Shown in pieces: positions 17,622-25,859 of a stretch of DNA of 64,000 bases. The first letter of the stretch is position 1, and every line of letters begins with the position of its first letter. The notes under the pieces were generated by a model. The model made no database searches and was not told the origin of the DNA. It worked only from the letters and a program-made list of their open reading frames with translations. The DNA is taken from positions 62,001-126,000 of the forward strand of contig JACJNZ010000039.1 in assembly GCA_014695325.1 (NCBI GenBank), read 5' to 3'. Made by a program: the position numbers and the translations under genes. This DNA is from Cyanobacteria bacterium FACHB-502 (GTDB lineage Bacteria; Cyanobacteriota; Cyanobacteriia; Elainellales; Elainellaceae).

Positions 17622-18617
17622 ATGTCTCCAGAGTCGATGCAGATGCAAGAAACCGAGGCTGAAGCAGGGCGGCTCGTGCAGAGCGTAGTCCCGGAAGCGT
17701 CACAGTCCGCCAATCTATCTGGTAATTCGTCTGGCAAGCGGGAGTCGCCTTGGGTAAACCTCCCCGAATGGCTGCGTCGTCCGATCGGTAGAGCTAGCGA
17801 CATTTCGACGGTGCAGCAAATTATCAAACAGCGGCAGATTCACACTATCTGCGAAGAAGGACGCTGCCCGAACCGGGGCGAATGCTATGCCCAGAAGACG
17901 GCAACTTTTCTGCTGATGGGTCCGACTTGCACTCGTGCCTGTGCCTTTTGCCAGGTGGATAAAGGTCATGCGCCCATGCCCCTCGACCCCCAGGAGCCGC
18001 AAAAAGTTGCAGAAGCGGTGAGCCTGCTGAGATTGCGCTATGTGGTGCTGACTTCGGTAGCACGGGACGATTTGCCTGATGGAGGCGCGAACTGGTTTGT
18101 GCAGACGATGACCGCCATTCGCCAGCACAATTCCGAAACTCAGATTGAGGTTCTTACCCCCGACTTTTGGGGCGGACAGGGCAGCCAGGAACTCCAGAAA
18201 CAGCGCGTGGGCACGATTGCCTTAGCCCGGCCAGCCTGCTATAACCACAACCTCGAAACGGTGAAACGGCTTCAGGGTCCGGTACGACGCGGCGCGAAAT
18301 ACGATCGCTCTCTGCGGGTTCTGAGCTTGGTGAAGGAATTTAACCCTGCGATTTCCACAAAGTCGGGCTTGATGCTGGGGCTAGGCGAAACCGAAGCCGA
18401 GATTCTGGAAACATTGCGCGATTTGCGATCGGTTCAGTGCGATCGGCTGACGCTGGGGCAGTATATGCGTCCGTCGCTGGATCATCTGCCAGTGCAGAAA
18501 TATTGGACACCCGAAGAGTTTGATCGCCTGGGTGCCATTGCCCGCGAGCTGGGGTTTGCTCATGTGCGATCGGGTCCGCTGGTGCGAAGCTCCTACCATG
18601 CGGGGGAAGAAGGCTAA
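17622..18617 (+). CDS. lipA: Lipoyl synthase LipA (radical SAM)
   Basis: Inserts two sulfur atoms into octanoyl groups on carrier proteins of the pyruvate and glycine dehydrogenase systems. Both iron-sulfur motifs are present: the auxiliary cluster site [12 protein letters not shown] and the radical-SAM [26 protein letters not shown] and the final VRSSYHA are also diagnostic. ATG 17622 gives 331 residues, still about 40 longer than the conserved core. The alternative ATG 17472 has a stronger Shine-Dalgarno but would add 50 residues partly coded by a short repeat, so the start is uncertain. Many cyanobacteria carry two lipA genes; this could be either. Confidence 0.93.
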   Translation: MSPESMQMQETEAEAGRLVQSVVPEASQSANLSGNSSGKRESPWVNLPEWLRRPIGRASDISTVQQIIKQRQIHTICEEGRCPNRGECYAQKTATFLLMGPTCTRACAFCQVDKGHAPMPLDPQEPQKVAEAVSLLRLRYVVLTSVARDDLPDGGANWFVQTMTAIRQHNSETQIEVLTPDFWGGQGSQELQKQRVGTIALARPACYNHNLETVKRLQGPVRRGAKYDRSLRVLSLVKEFNPAISTKSGLMLGLGETEAEILETLRDLRSVQCDRLTLGQYMRPSLDHLPVQKYWTPEEFDRLGAIARELGFAHVRSGPLVRSSYHAGEEG

Positions 18618-18644
18618 ATCCCAGAAGCCTTACATCCCAGAATC

Positions 18645-19544
18645 CTAGGGACGAACGACGCGCATTCGTCGGGAAACCGTGGTAATACCATCATCCCGCA
18701 CGATAATGCCGGAAATCCATCGATCGCCCGGAACGGCAGCAGCACGTCCCTGTTTAAACAAACCGCCTGCGGACAGCACTTCATATTCAACAGGTAAGGT
18801 TTGCAAATAGCCGCTGGCCTCAGTTGGCTCATCCTGGACTGCCCCCAGTAAAATGCGATTTTCGAGCGGTTCTTCAACGATCGCATCAAAATCAAACGCC
18901 TGTCCGATCGTGACTTGCTCTGGCAGCATGACTTCAACGGTGGCGGGGGTTTTGCCGCTGGCAGTCTGGCTGGTTTCCGATAAAATTTCCTGCTGCACGA
19001 TCTGGTTGCCCTCAATGCGCTGGCGCGATCGGATTGTGGAAGTCAGATTAGTGGGGCGGTTTGCCTCGGTTTGGCTGCCCGTGATCGTGGTGGTGGTTTC
19101 AACGATATCGGCATTGCCTTCGCGCTTGTAGGAGTCGATCGTCGTTTGGTAGGTGAGCGTGGGATAGCGTTCCCAGAGTGCCTGCAAGGTCGATTGCAGC
19201 GTTTGATAGGTGAATCCGTCGGAGTGAGTGAACTGTGGGCTATAAAAGCTTATCACTGCCTCAAAGTCGCGCTGATTTGCGGCTGCGTCGATTTGGGCAA
19301 TTGTCTGTGCGACTGCTGGCGGAAGATCTGCTGGAGCGGGAGTTGAAGGGGCTGGAGGGGTCGAGGGAGAGGGATTTGGCTGAGCGAGTGCGCGATTTGA
19401 CCAGCCGATCGCCACACTTAGCAGCAGTGCCAAAACCAGCGATGCAAAGCAGTTGCCCCTGTGGTTGCCCCTCTGGGGGAATCGACAAGCAAGATCAAAG
19501 ATTGGAGAAACCGCAGCGGGGCGGGCAGTGAACAAGCGGCGCAT
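18645..19544 (-). CDS. Exported NTF2-like domain protein
   Basis: 299 residues. After a long basic N-terminus comes a hydrophobic export signal (FASLVLALLLSVAIGW, cleavage near RALAQ) and a Pro-rich linker. An NTF2/SnoaL-like domain follows, seen in IDAANQRDFEAVISFYSPQF-like spacing, then a beta-rich C-terminal part (VMLPEQVTIGQAFDFDAIVE). It is probably periplasmic or lipid-associated, function unknown. NTF2-like folds bind small ligands or act as assembly modules. It is convergent with lipA and divergent from murG. No alternative methionine exists before the signal, so ATG 19544 is kept. Confidence 0.75.
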   Translation of the reverse strand: MRRLFTARPAAVSPIFDLACRFPQRGNHRGNCFASLVLALLLSVAIGWSNRALAQPNPSPSTPPAPSTPAPADLPPAVAQTIAQIDAAANQRDFEAVISFYSPQFTHSDGFTYQTLQSTLQALWERYPTLTYQTTIDSYKREGNADIVETTTTITGSQTEANRPTNLTSTIRSRQRIEGNQIVQQEILSETSQTASGKTPATVEVMLPEQVTIGQAFDFDAIVEEPLENRILLGAVQDEPTEASGYLQTLPVEYEVLSAGGLFKQGRAAAVPGDRWISGIIVRDDGITTVSRRMRVVRP

Positions 19545-19706
19545 AGCGAGTCTGGGTAAGGAACAGAAGAGCTAAATCAATTTATCGTACTCTCGATCGA
19601 AAAATCCGGCGATCGACGGTGATTAACAGGTGATTATAGGCTAACCTGATTGAGCCACCGAGCGCATACCCTCCGGTGAATCCTTAGCAAATCAGGGAGA
19701 TCCATC

Positions 19707-20813
19707 GTGGTTAAGGCAGGTCAAACCGCTTCTCAGCGATCGACACAAAAAGCGACAAAGAAACTTTTAATTGCAGCAAGCGGTACAGGCGGACACCTGT
19801 TTCCGGCAATTGCCACGGCAGCCGCCCTACCCGACTATCAGATCGAATGGCTGGGCGTGCCCGATCGCCTCGAACGTCAGCTTGTGCCAGAGCAGTATCC
19901 GATGCACACGATCGCTGTCGAAGGATTTCAGCAAAAGTTAAGTCTTAAAACGATCAAGATCGCGTTGGGACTGGGGCTGTCGATTCTTAAGGTGAGAAAG
20001 CTGCTGCGTCAGGGGCGGTTTAATGCGGTGTTTACTACGGGGGGCTATATTGCGGCACCGGCGGTTGTCGCAGCTCGATCGCTGGGTATGCCCGTCGTTT
20101 TGCACGAGTCGAACGCGCTTCCCGGAAAAGTGACGCGTTTCTTAAGTCGCTGGTGTGACGTAGTCGGGTTAGGGTTTGCAGAAGCTACCGCCTATTTGCC
20201 CAGAGTCCGCACGATGCAGGTGGGTACGCCCGTTCGCCCTCAGTTTCTTGCTGCAGAAAAGGCTGATGCCCTACCCGGTTTAGCGATTCCGCCGGACGTG
20301 CCGCTGATTGTGGTGGTAGGCGGTAGCCAGGGAGCGGTGGCAGTGAATCGGCTCGTGCGGCAGTGTGCCCCGGCATGGCTGGAGACAGGTGTGTGGATCG
20401 TGCATCTTACAGGCGAAAATGACCCGGACGCACAAAGCCTGAGCCATCCCCATTATTTTGCACTGCCCTTTTATAAGGAAATGGCGACGCTCTTTCAACG
20501 ATCGACCCTTGCCATTAGCCGATCGGGAGCCGGAACCCTGACCGAACTGGCAGTCACCCATACGCCATCGATCCTAATTCCTTATCCGTTTGCCGCAGAA
20601 GATCACCAGACTTACAACGCCAGAATCTTTGCCAACGCCGGAGCTGCTCAGCTTTATGCTCAGTCAGACCTCACCCCCGAACTGCTGACCAGCAAAGTGT
20701 TGCACCTGCTTCGATCGGATTCTCTACAGACAATGGCAGACGCCGCCGGAAAGCTGGCAATTCTCGATAGTGCCGATCGCATGGCGAAGGTAATTCAGCA
20801 GTTAACCGATTGA
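19707..20813 (+). CDS. murG: UDP-GlcNAc:lipid I transferase MurG (GTG start)
   Basis: Makes lipid II by adding GlcNAc to lipid I on the inner face of the cytoplasmic membrane. Seen: the N-terminal glycine loop AASGTGGHLFPAIA, VFTTGGYIAAPAVVAAR, HESNALPGKVTR, VVGGSQGAVAVNRL and SRSGAGTLTELA with the UDP-GlcNAc site, then PYPFAAEDHQTYNA. 368 residues is standard. GTG 19707 is chosen because AGGGAG lies eight bases upstream. It stands alone, not in a dcw cluster, as is common in cyanobacteria. Confidence 0.95.
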   Translation: MVKAGQTASQRSTQKATKKLLIAASGTGGHLFPAIATAAALPDYQIEWLGVPDRLERQLVPEQYPMHTIAVEGFQQKLSLKTIKIALGLGLSILKVRKLLRQGRFNAVFTTGGYIAAPAVVAARSLGMPVVLHESNALPGKVTRFLSRWCDVVGLGFAEATAYLPRVRTMQVGTPVRPQFLAAEKADALPGLAIPPDVPLIVVVGGSQGAVAVNRLVRQCAPAWLETGVWIVHLTGENDPDAQSLSHPHYFALPFYKEMATLFQRSTLAISRSGAGTLTELAVTHTPSILIPYPFAAEDHQTYNARIFANAGAAQLYAQSDLTPELLTSKVLHLLRSDSLQTMADAAGKLAILDSADRMAKVIQQLTD

Positions 20814-20877
20814 TTGGAATGCGATTAACTGGGATACAGATTAATTGTGATACAGACTAATTGTGATGCAAATTAAC
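20814..20877 (+). repeat. 16-bp tandem repeat, four units, spanning murG stop to the next start codon
   Basis: TTGGAATGCGATTAAC, TGGGATACAGATTAAT, TGTGATACAGACTAAT and TGTGATGCAAATTAAC run without gaps from the murG stop region into the first codons of the AtzH-like gene. The GTG/ATG start codons lie inside the last unit, so the repeat may have created or duplicated the ribosome-entry region. Confidence 0.85.
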
Positions 20878-21243
20878 CTCCCTGATGTCGTTGCTGAAGT
20901 GAAAGCAGCATTCGATCGCTACGAGCAAGCTCTGGTCAATAACAATGTTGTCGTGCTGGATGAGCTGTTTTGGAACAGTCCCCACACCATTCGCTATGGC
21001 GTAACCGAGAATCTTTACGGCTATGAGTCGATCGCCCAATTTCGCAGCAGTCGCCCGACAGTGGATTTACAGCGCGATCTGAGCAATACCGTGATTACAA
21101 CCTACGGCAGAGACTTCGCGACGGTTAATACCGAATTTCATCGCCAATCATCGGGCAAAACGGGGCGGCAAAGTCAAACCTGGATCAGAACAGCGGATGG
21201 CTGGCGGGTAGCAAGTGCCCATGTATCGCTGCTGTCGAGCTGA
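20866..21243 (+). CDS. AtzH-like / HpxZ-type (DUF3225) protein
   Basis: 125 residues with an NTF2-like fold. [45 protein letters not shown] and [13 protein letters not shown] match the HpxZ/AtzH family, first seen in oxalurate and cyanuric-acid catabolism, where AtzH acts beside an AtzE-type amidase. Here it stands alone after murG; the nearest amidase is at 3.4 kb. The start is ATG 20866 or GTG 20863, both inside a 16-bp repeat, with no clear Shine-Dalgarno. Without the partner genes nearby, a role in amide or ureide metabolism is only inference. Confidence 0.85.
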   Translation: MQINLPDVVAEVKAAFDRYEQALVNNNVVVLDELFWNSPHTIRYGVTENLYGYESIAQFRSSRPTVDLQRDLSNTVITTYGRDFATVNTEFHRQSSGKTGRQSQTWIRTADGWRVASAHVSLLSS

Positions 21244-21260
21244 TCTTCATTCTTTCTCCA

Positions 21261-21309
21261 GGTAGATTTACAAATCGATCGATCCTATCCCCCTAGAGGG
21301 GATGCTACC
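21261..21309. promoter_or_regulatory. Nested hairpin between AtzH-like and HemH-like genes
   Basis: An inner hairpin pairs ATCCCC with GGGGAT (21287-21303) and an outer stem pairs GGTAG with CTACC. It lies about 115 bases upstream of the next start and 18 bases after the previous stop. It could end the upstream transcript or structure the downstream leader; there is no T-run. Confidence 0.35.
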
Positions 21310-21422
21310 CTGAAGAAGGTGTCAGCCTTAGAGCAGGCATCCAGTATTGAGGTGCAAAATCGCATCAAACTCGTTTTCTCAGCCCGGTTTCATTACAAAT
21401 TTCATTACAAGAGGTGTGCAGC

Positions 21423-22652
21423 GTGGTTGCAACTCCAGAAAAAATTCAACAGCCAACCTTTGATGCGCCTGCCCAGGACGATCGCGTGGCGGTTCTGCTG
21501 ATGGGCTACGGCGAAGTCGAAAGCTACGAAGACTTTGCCAATTATAATGAACAGGCTCTAAACCTCCTCACTGCCAAATTCGCGCCCGTCCCAACCTGGA
21601 TTTATCCGCCGTTGGCGAAACTGCTAGCTGTGTTTGACCTGCACGAGTGGAGCCACCAGCACGATCACTTTATTTCGCCTCACAACGCCATCTTCGAGCA
21701 GCAGCGTGTCGGAATCGAGCAGGCACTTCAGCAAAAGTGGGGCAATCGGGTGCAGGTTTTCAAGGCATTTAACTTTTGTGCGCCGTTTCTGCCAGAGCAG
21801 GTGTTAGCCGAAATTCGATCACAGGGCTTCGACAAAATTCTGATTTATCCCTTGCTGGTCGTCGATTCGATCTTTACCAGCGGAATTGCGATCGAGCAGG
21901 TAAACAAAGCCCTGGCAAACATGGCAGAAGGAACCGAACATTGGGTGAAAGGACAGCGATATATTCCCTCGTTCTACAGCGAGCCGGAATATGTTGACCT
22001 ACTGGCAAACATGGTCGAAGAGCAAATTCGCAAGCACCTGATTGAGGCTTATTTGCCCTCGCAGATCGGGATTGTGCTGATGAACCACGGCTGCCCCCAC
22101 AAAGCAAAAGGCTTTACATCTGGTATTGATGAAAGTCAGACACTTTATGAGCTGGTGCGAGCAAAGCTGATCGATCGCTATCCGCTGGTTTCGATCGGCT
22201 GGCTCAATCACCAAACACCCCTAATCGAATGGACTCAGCCCAACGTTGATCTCGCGGCTCGCAATCTGATCGCTCAAGGTGCATCTGCGCTAATGTTTAT
22301 GCCGATCGGCTTTGCCACCGAAAACCACGAAACCCTGCTGGATGTGGAGCATATCATTCTCAGTTTGCGGCGTAAGCATTCCGACATTACCTACGTGCAA
22401 ATGCCTTGTGTCAACGACCATCCGGCATTTTTGCAAATGGTGGCAGAGTGGGCAAATCCACAGATTGAAGCCCTCCTGTCTGAGCAGGCTCTTGCTGTGA
22501 ATCCAACTTTGGCAGTCGATCGGGCTAAGGAGCTACTGCGTCCCAACTTTACCTATGGACATCATCATGGGCATGATCACGGGCATGATCATGGGCATCA
22601 CGACCACCATGACCACGGGCATCATCACCCTGATCACGGGCATCACCACTAG
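21423..22652 (+). CDS. Ferrochelatase-family protein with His-rich C-terminal tail (GTG start)
   Basis: 409 residues. Two chelatase-fold halves are visible: VAVLLMGYGEVESYEDF near the start, then VLMNHGCP (metal-site His) and FATENHETLLDVEH (catalytic Glu region). The last 30 residues are about half histidine (HHHGHDHGHDHGHH type) and end the protein. Canonical cyanobacterial ferrochelatase instead ends in a chlorophyll-binding helix, absent here, so this is a paralogue. The tail suggests binding or storage of nickel, cobalt or zinc, making a cobalt or nickel chelatase possible. GTG 21423 is chosen for AGAGG eight bases upstream. The membrane is not predicted to be involved. Confidence 0.75.
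   Translation: MVATPEKIQQPTFDAPAQDDRVAVLLMGYGEVESYEDFANYNEQALNLLTAKFAPVPTWIYPPLAKLLAVFDLHEWSHQHDHFISPHNAIFEQQRVGIEQALQQKWGNRVQVFKAFNFCAPFLPEQVLAEIRSQGFDKILIYPLLVVDSIFTSGIAIEQVNKALANMAEGTEHWVKGQRYIPSFYSEPEYVDLLANMVEEQIRKHLIEAYLPSQIGIVLMNHGCPHKAKGFTSGIDESQTLYELVRAKLIDRYPLVSIGWLNHQTPLIEWTQPNVDLAARNLIAQGASALMFMPIGFATENHETLLDVEHIILSLRRKHSDITYVQMPCVNDHPAFLQMVAEWANPQIEALLSEQALAVNPTLAVDRAKELLRPNFTYGHHHGHDHGHDHGHHDHHDHGHHHPDHGHHH
22555..22649 (+). repeat. Coding His-Gly-Asp repeat (metal-binding tail)
   Basis: GGGCATGATCAC-like units encode HGHDHGH repeats at the end of the ferrochelatase-like gene. Codons differ between units (CAT/CAC), so it is a maintained peptide and not a fresh expansion. Confidence 0.85.
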
Positions 22653-22682
22653 TTAGATTTCAGAATCTCTGAATAAGCCGCC

Positions 22683-22752
22683 CTTCCTAAACGCGATCGA
22701 ATAGCTCCTGATTTTGCTGCTATCGATTCTACGGGAAGGGTCTTTTTTTATA
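22683..22752 (+). terminator. Composite intrinsic terminator after the HemH-like gene
   Basis: CCCTTCC pairs with GGAAGGG, followed directly by TCTTTTTTT. The long spacer holds a second imperfect stem (GATCGAATAGC with GCTATCGAT). Confidence 0.65.
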
Positions 22753-22838
22753 GGAAAAGTTTTCTATGAGAGAGTTAATAACTAATCTTGCAGTACACAA
22801 ATATCTCTTCAGTAGAACTAAAGGTATAATCTAGCCAC

Positions 22839-22872
22839 TATGCAGCTTTAACAGATATGCAGCTTTAACAGA
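22839..22872. repeat. 17-bp perfect tandem duplication
   Basis: Two adjacent identical copies of TATGCAGCTTTAACAGA, starting nine bases after a TATAAT box, so transcripts from that box would begin in or beside it. Confidence 0.8.
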
Positions 22873-23289
22873 ATATAAGGATGGCTACCCGACAGCAGAA
22901 AATTAATGAAAATGGTTTCAATCTTCACAAGAAGCCTCCTCAGTTACAGTGTCAGCGGAGGGCACTTCACACTTTTTCTAATCACAAGGTTTAATCACAA
23001 GAAGTTTGCCGTCCATTTCCATTTAAAGCACTGCTACCATCGCTGGCTAATCAACTACAATGCTTCTTCTGAGATTCGAAAAAATTTTACTTTTGCCTAC
23101 GTCCAGGCATGAAAAACGCAGTACGGGATGAATAATTATCTATTTCTTTCTTCTCGATATGCAAACACTATGCAAAAAAAAGGCAGCAGAAGGCAAAGAG
23201 TTAATTATTACCGATTATCAGGTTGACTTGAAGCCAAATCATCAACAGCTTGCAACTTTTTAGACTGTCAACTTCGATCGATTCTTCCT

Positions 23290-24336
23290 ATGAAACTCAG
23301 CGAACTCAACCAAAAACTAGGTGCAGAGCAAACTAGCCTTCTGACCCATTCCGATCGCGATCCAGACATTAGCGACGTGACGGCGATCGAGGCTGCCCAG
23401 CCTCAGACTATCAGCTACGTTGAGGGTGACAAGTTTGCTGCTCTGATTGACACGACCGCAGCCAGTGCTCTCATTTTGCCCTTAAATGAAGCTCTGCAAG
23501 CCAAAGCAACCGACCGCGGCATTGCCTGGATTGCAACCCGCGAACCGCGCTTGATGTTTGCCCGAACGATCGCCCTGTTTTATCAACCGTTTCGTCCGGC
23601 AGCAGGTATTCATCCGAGTGCAGTTATTGATGAGTCGGTGCAGCTCGGCGAGGAAGTTTCGATCGGTGCAAATGTAGTAATCTATCCCAACGTGACGATC
23701 GGCAATGGGACGGTAATTTTTCCAAATGTGGTGATTTATCCTGACGTGGCAATCGGCGATCGAACCCTACTCCATGCGAACTGTGTGATTCACGAACGGG
23801 CACAAATCGGCTCAGATTGCGTGATTCATAGTGGGGCGGCGATCGGCTCTGAGGGGTTTGGCTTTGTGCCTGTGCCGCAGGGCTGGGTCAAGATGGAGCA
23901 GTCTGGCTCTGTGGTGCTGGAAGATGGCGTTGAAGTAGGGTGTAATTCGACGATCGATCGTCCGGCGGTGGGCGAAACGCGACTTGGACGTAACACGAAG
24001 CTGGATAATCTGGTGCATATCGGGCATGGTTCGCAGGTGGGCGAAAACTGTGCAATGGCGGCACAGGTCGGCTTGTCGGGTGCAGCCCAGTTAGGGAATC
24101 GCGTCATTTTAGGTGGACAGGTGGGCGTGGCAAATCAGGCGAAAGTGGGCGACGGCGTGCAGGCAGGGGCAAAGGCTGGAATTCACAGCAGCGTGGAACC
24201 GGGAACCGTTGTGCTAGGAACTCCTGCCATTCCCTACAAGCTGTTTCTCAAAGTTGCAGCTCTCTGGAATCGCTTGCCGGAAATGAATCAGACATTGAAG
24301 CAGCTTCAGAAGCAGATGGAGCAATATAAGAAGTAG
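23290..24336 (+). CDS. lpxD: UDP-3-O-acylglucosamine N-acyltransferase LpxD
   Basis: Third step of lipid A synthesis: adds the N-linked acyl chain. The N-terminal uridine-binding domain (about 1-105, VEGDKFAALI) is followed by a left-handed beta helix of hexapeptide repeats (IGANVVIYPNVTIGNGTVI). The catalytic His lies in LDNLVHIGHGSQVGENCAM, followed by LSGAAQLGNRVILGGQ. A short C-terminal helix (about 325-348) closes the protein. 348 residues is normal. ATG 23290 begins the first conserved helix (MKLSELNQKLG). Other lpx genes are not adjacent. It is convergent with opcA. Confidence 0.95.
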   Translation: MKLSELNQKLGAEQTSLLTHSDRDPDISDVTAIEAAQPQTISYVEGDKFAALIDTTAASALILPLNEALQAKATDRGIAWIATREPRLMFARTIALFYQPFRPAAGIHPSAVIDESVQLGEEVSIGANVVIYPNVTIGNGTVIFPNVVIYPDVAIGDRTLLHANCVIHERAQIGSDCVIHSGAAIGSEGFGFVPVPQGWVKMEQSGSVVLEDGVEVGCNSTIDRPAVGETRLGRNTKLDNLVHIGHGSQVGENCAMAAQVGLSGAAQLGNRVILGGQVGVANQAKVGDGVQAGAKAGIHSSVEPGTVVLGTPAIPYKLFLKVAALWNRLPEMNQTLKQLQKQMEQYKK

Positions 24337-24439
24337 TTCCACTGCTTGATCAGCTCGCAATTCGATTACCCACAAAAAATCCCCCCCGATCGCCGAAGAG
24401 GATTTGTTTGGAAAACTGAAATTTTACAGCCCGAAGCGA

Positions 24440-25792
24440 CTAGGCGGCTGCCATCGACAATCGCTTCTCCAGTTGCATAATGTTAGCGACCACAGCAAGG
24501 CTTTCCTCATAGAGGTTGTCGCGTCCCCATCGCTGGAGCTGTTGGGTGAGCAGAAATTCGGCTTTTTGATCGCTCGTTGCCCTTACCTGCTCTATTCGGC
24601 AGGACTGAGCCGCACCGCCTGCTTCCATTCGCATACAGCCTGTGGTTTCCGAGCAGAGGATGGTGCAGCAGTTGGCATTCAGGTTGGTCGAAGCCAGCCG
24701 TACCCCAGTTAAGTCACCAATCACCTCGCCGGAATCTGCGGTCGGAATGGCAGCGAGTTCGGCTTCGATTTTGCGTCCGTCGCCGCTCTGGAAGTGGATT
24801 TGTTTCAGGTCATAGTCGCCGCCCACCTGGTGATATTCGATCGGCTCCCACCCCAGACGACTCGCGATCCAGCCAAGAAACATCAACGCTTGTGCCGGAT
24901 TGCCTCTTTCGTAGTCAATACTAATGCGATCGACTTCTTTTAGCGCAGCGCGCCGTTCTGGAGGATCAAAGGCGGCGGCGGTAAGTTCCTGCCAAGTGGA
25001 GAGTCTGTGCCAGTTCAAATCAGCCACAGGCGTTTCGGCATCGAGCAGTTCTTTAATTTTCAGCAGTTCCGATTCGGGATCGCTGAAATACGACGAGTCG
25101 AGAATTAGACAGCTGCAGTTTTCGACCAGCTTCTTGAATAGCTCCTGTTCCGGGTTGGGCGTTGCCTTCCACCAGACAAAGCGGGGCAATCCGGGAATCA
25201 TCAGCGACGACACTGTGTTTGCGACCCGACCAAGGGCATTTTTCGCGCCGCGAATCGTGATGTATTCGCAGCAGATCAAGCTACCGCCGCTGCTTTTCTG
25301 AATCGGGCAGTAGGCAGACACCTGAGCCGTGACGCCTTCGTCTGCGCCCAGCGAAGGAGACAGAGTAATAATACGGCAGGGATTTTGAATGGCGATCGCC
25401 TCACTCATATGGTAACCGCGCCCATCCTCGTTGCTGAAGTTCAGCTTTTCGGGCGGCAGCTTAGCGACTTCTTCGCGCAGACGATTGAGCGTTTCGGTAT
25501 CGACTCGTCCGGTAATTCGCAGCCCGTATGCTGCCTGGGCATCCCGGACAGCCTGTTTGGTTTGCGCTTCGTGAACGCCATCGATCGCCCCCGGATAAAA
25601 GCCCAGGATAGCGAGTAGCTGCTGAAACTCGTCCGGCTCGTAAACCACCATGCTAAAGGTCGAGGCTCTCATTGCCCTTGGCGAACCGGAACTACCGTTT
25701 TGGCTATGCCAAATTTGACCGAGTTCCACCTCGATTTCGTTAAGCGAGATGTCTCTGGGTTTTTGAAGAGCAACCAGGGGTGTTTTGGTCAT
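24440..25792 (-). CDS. opcA: Glucose-6-phosphate dehydrogenase assembly protein OpcA
   Basis: Allosteric and assembly factor that activates G6PDH in cyanobacteria and links it to thioredoxin control. 450 residues from ATG 25792, the first start that fits the conserved N-terminus (PLVALQKPRDISLNEIE). A peptidoglycan-binding-like fold sits at about 55-115 (LLAILGFYPGAIDGVHEAQT), then the OpcA core with RIITLSPSLG and CEYITIRG. It follows zwf by 67 bases on the same strand, so it is the last gene of fbp-tal-zwf-opcA. An upstream ATG at 25885 would overlap zwf and is less likely. Confidence 0.93.
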   Translation of the reverse strand: MTKTPLVALQKPRDISLNEIEVELGQIWHSQNGSSGSPRAMRASTFSMVVYEPDEFQQLLAILGFYPGAIDGVHEAQTKQAVRDAQAAYGLRITGRVDTETLNRLREEVAKLPPEKLNFSNEDGRGYHMSEAIAIQNPCRIITLSPSLGADEGVTAQVSAYCPIQKSSGGSLICCEYITIRGAKNALGRVANTVSSLMIPGLPRFVWWKATPNPEQELFKKLVENCSCLILDSSYFSDPESELLKIKELLDAETPVADLNWHRLSTWQELTAAAFDPPERRAALKEVDRISIDYERGNPAQALMFLGWIASRLGWEPIEYHQVGGDYDLKQIHFQSGDGRKIEAELAAIPTADSGEVIGDLTGVRLASTNLNANCCTILCSETTGCMRMEAGGAAQSCRIEQVRATSDQKAEFLLTQQLQRWGRDNLYEESLAVVANIMQLEKRLSMAAA

Positions 25793-25859
25793 GGGTTGTG
25801 ATGGGTAAAGGATTGATAAGAGCGGCAGGGCGAAGGTGCTACAAATGGACTGACGGAGC

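Larger units (their letters stand above)
22653..23289. other. AT-rich intergenic stretch upstream of lpxD
   Basis: About 640 bases. It starts with the terminator; a TATAAT box lies at 22825-22830 without a clear -35, followed by a 17-bp tandem duplication (TATGCAGCTTTAACAGA, 22839-22872). A 68-codon frame at 22906-23112 has no recognisable features and is not accepted. The lpxD promoter is presumably here. Confidence 0.5.

Noticed and set aside
22906-23112. 68-codon frame in the lpxD upstream spacer
   Set aside because: Composition of random AT-rich sequence (many Phe, His, Asn) and no support beyond a distant TATAAT box.
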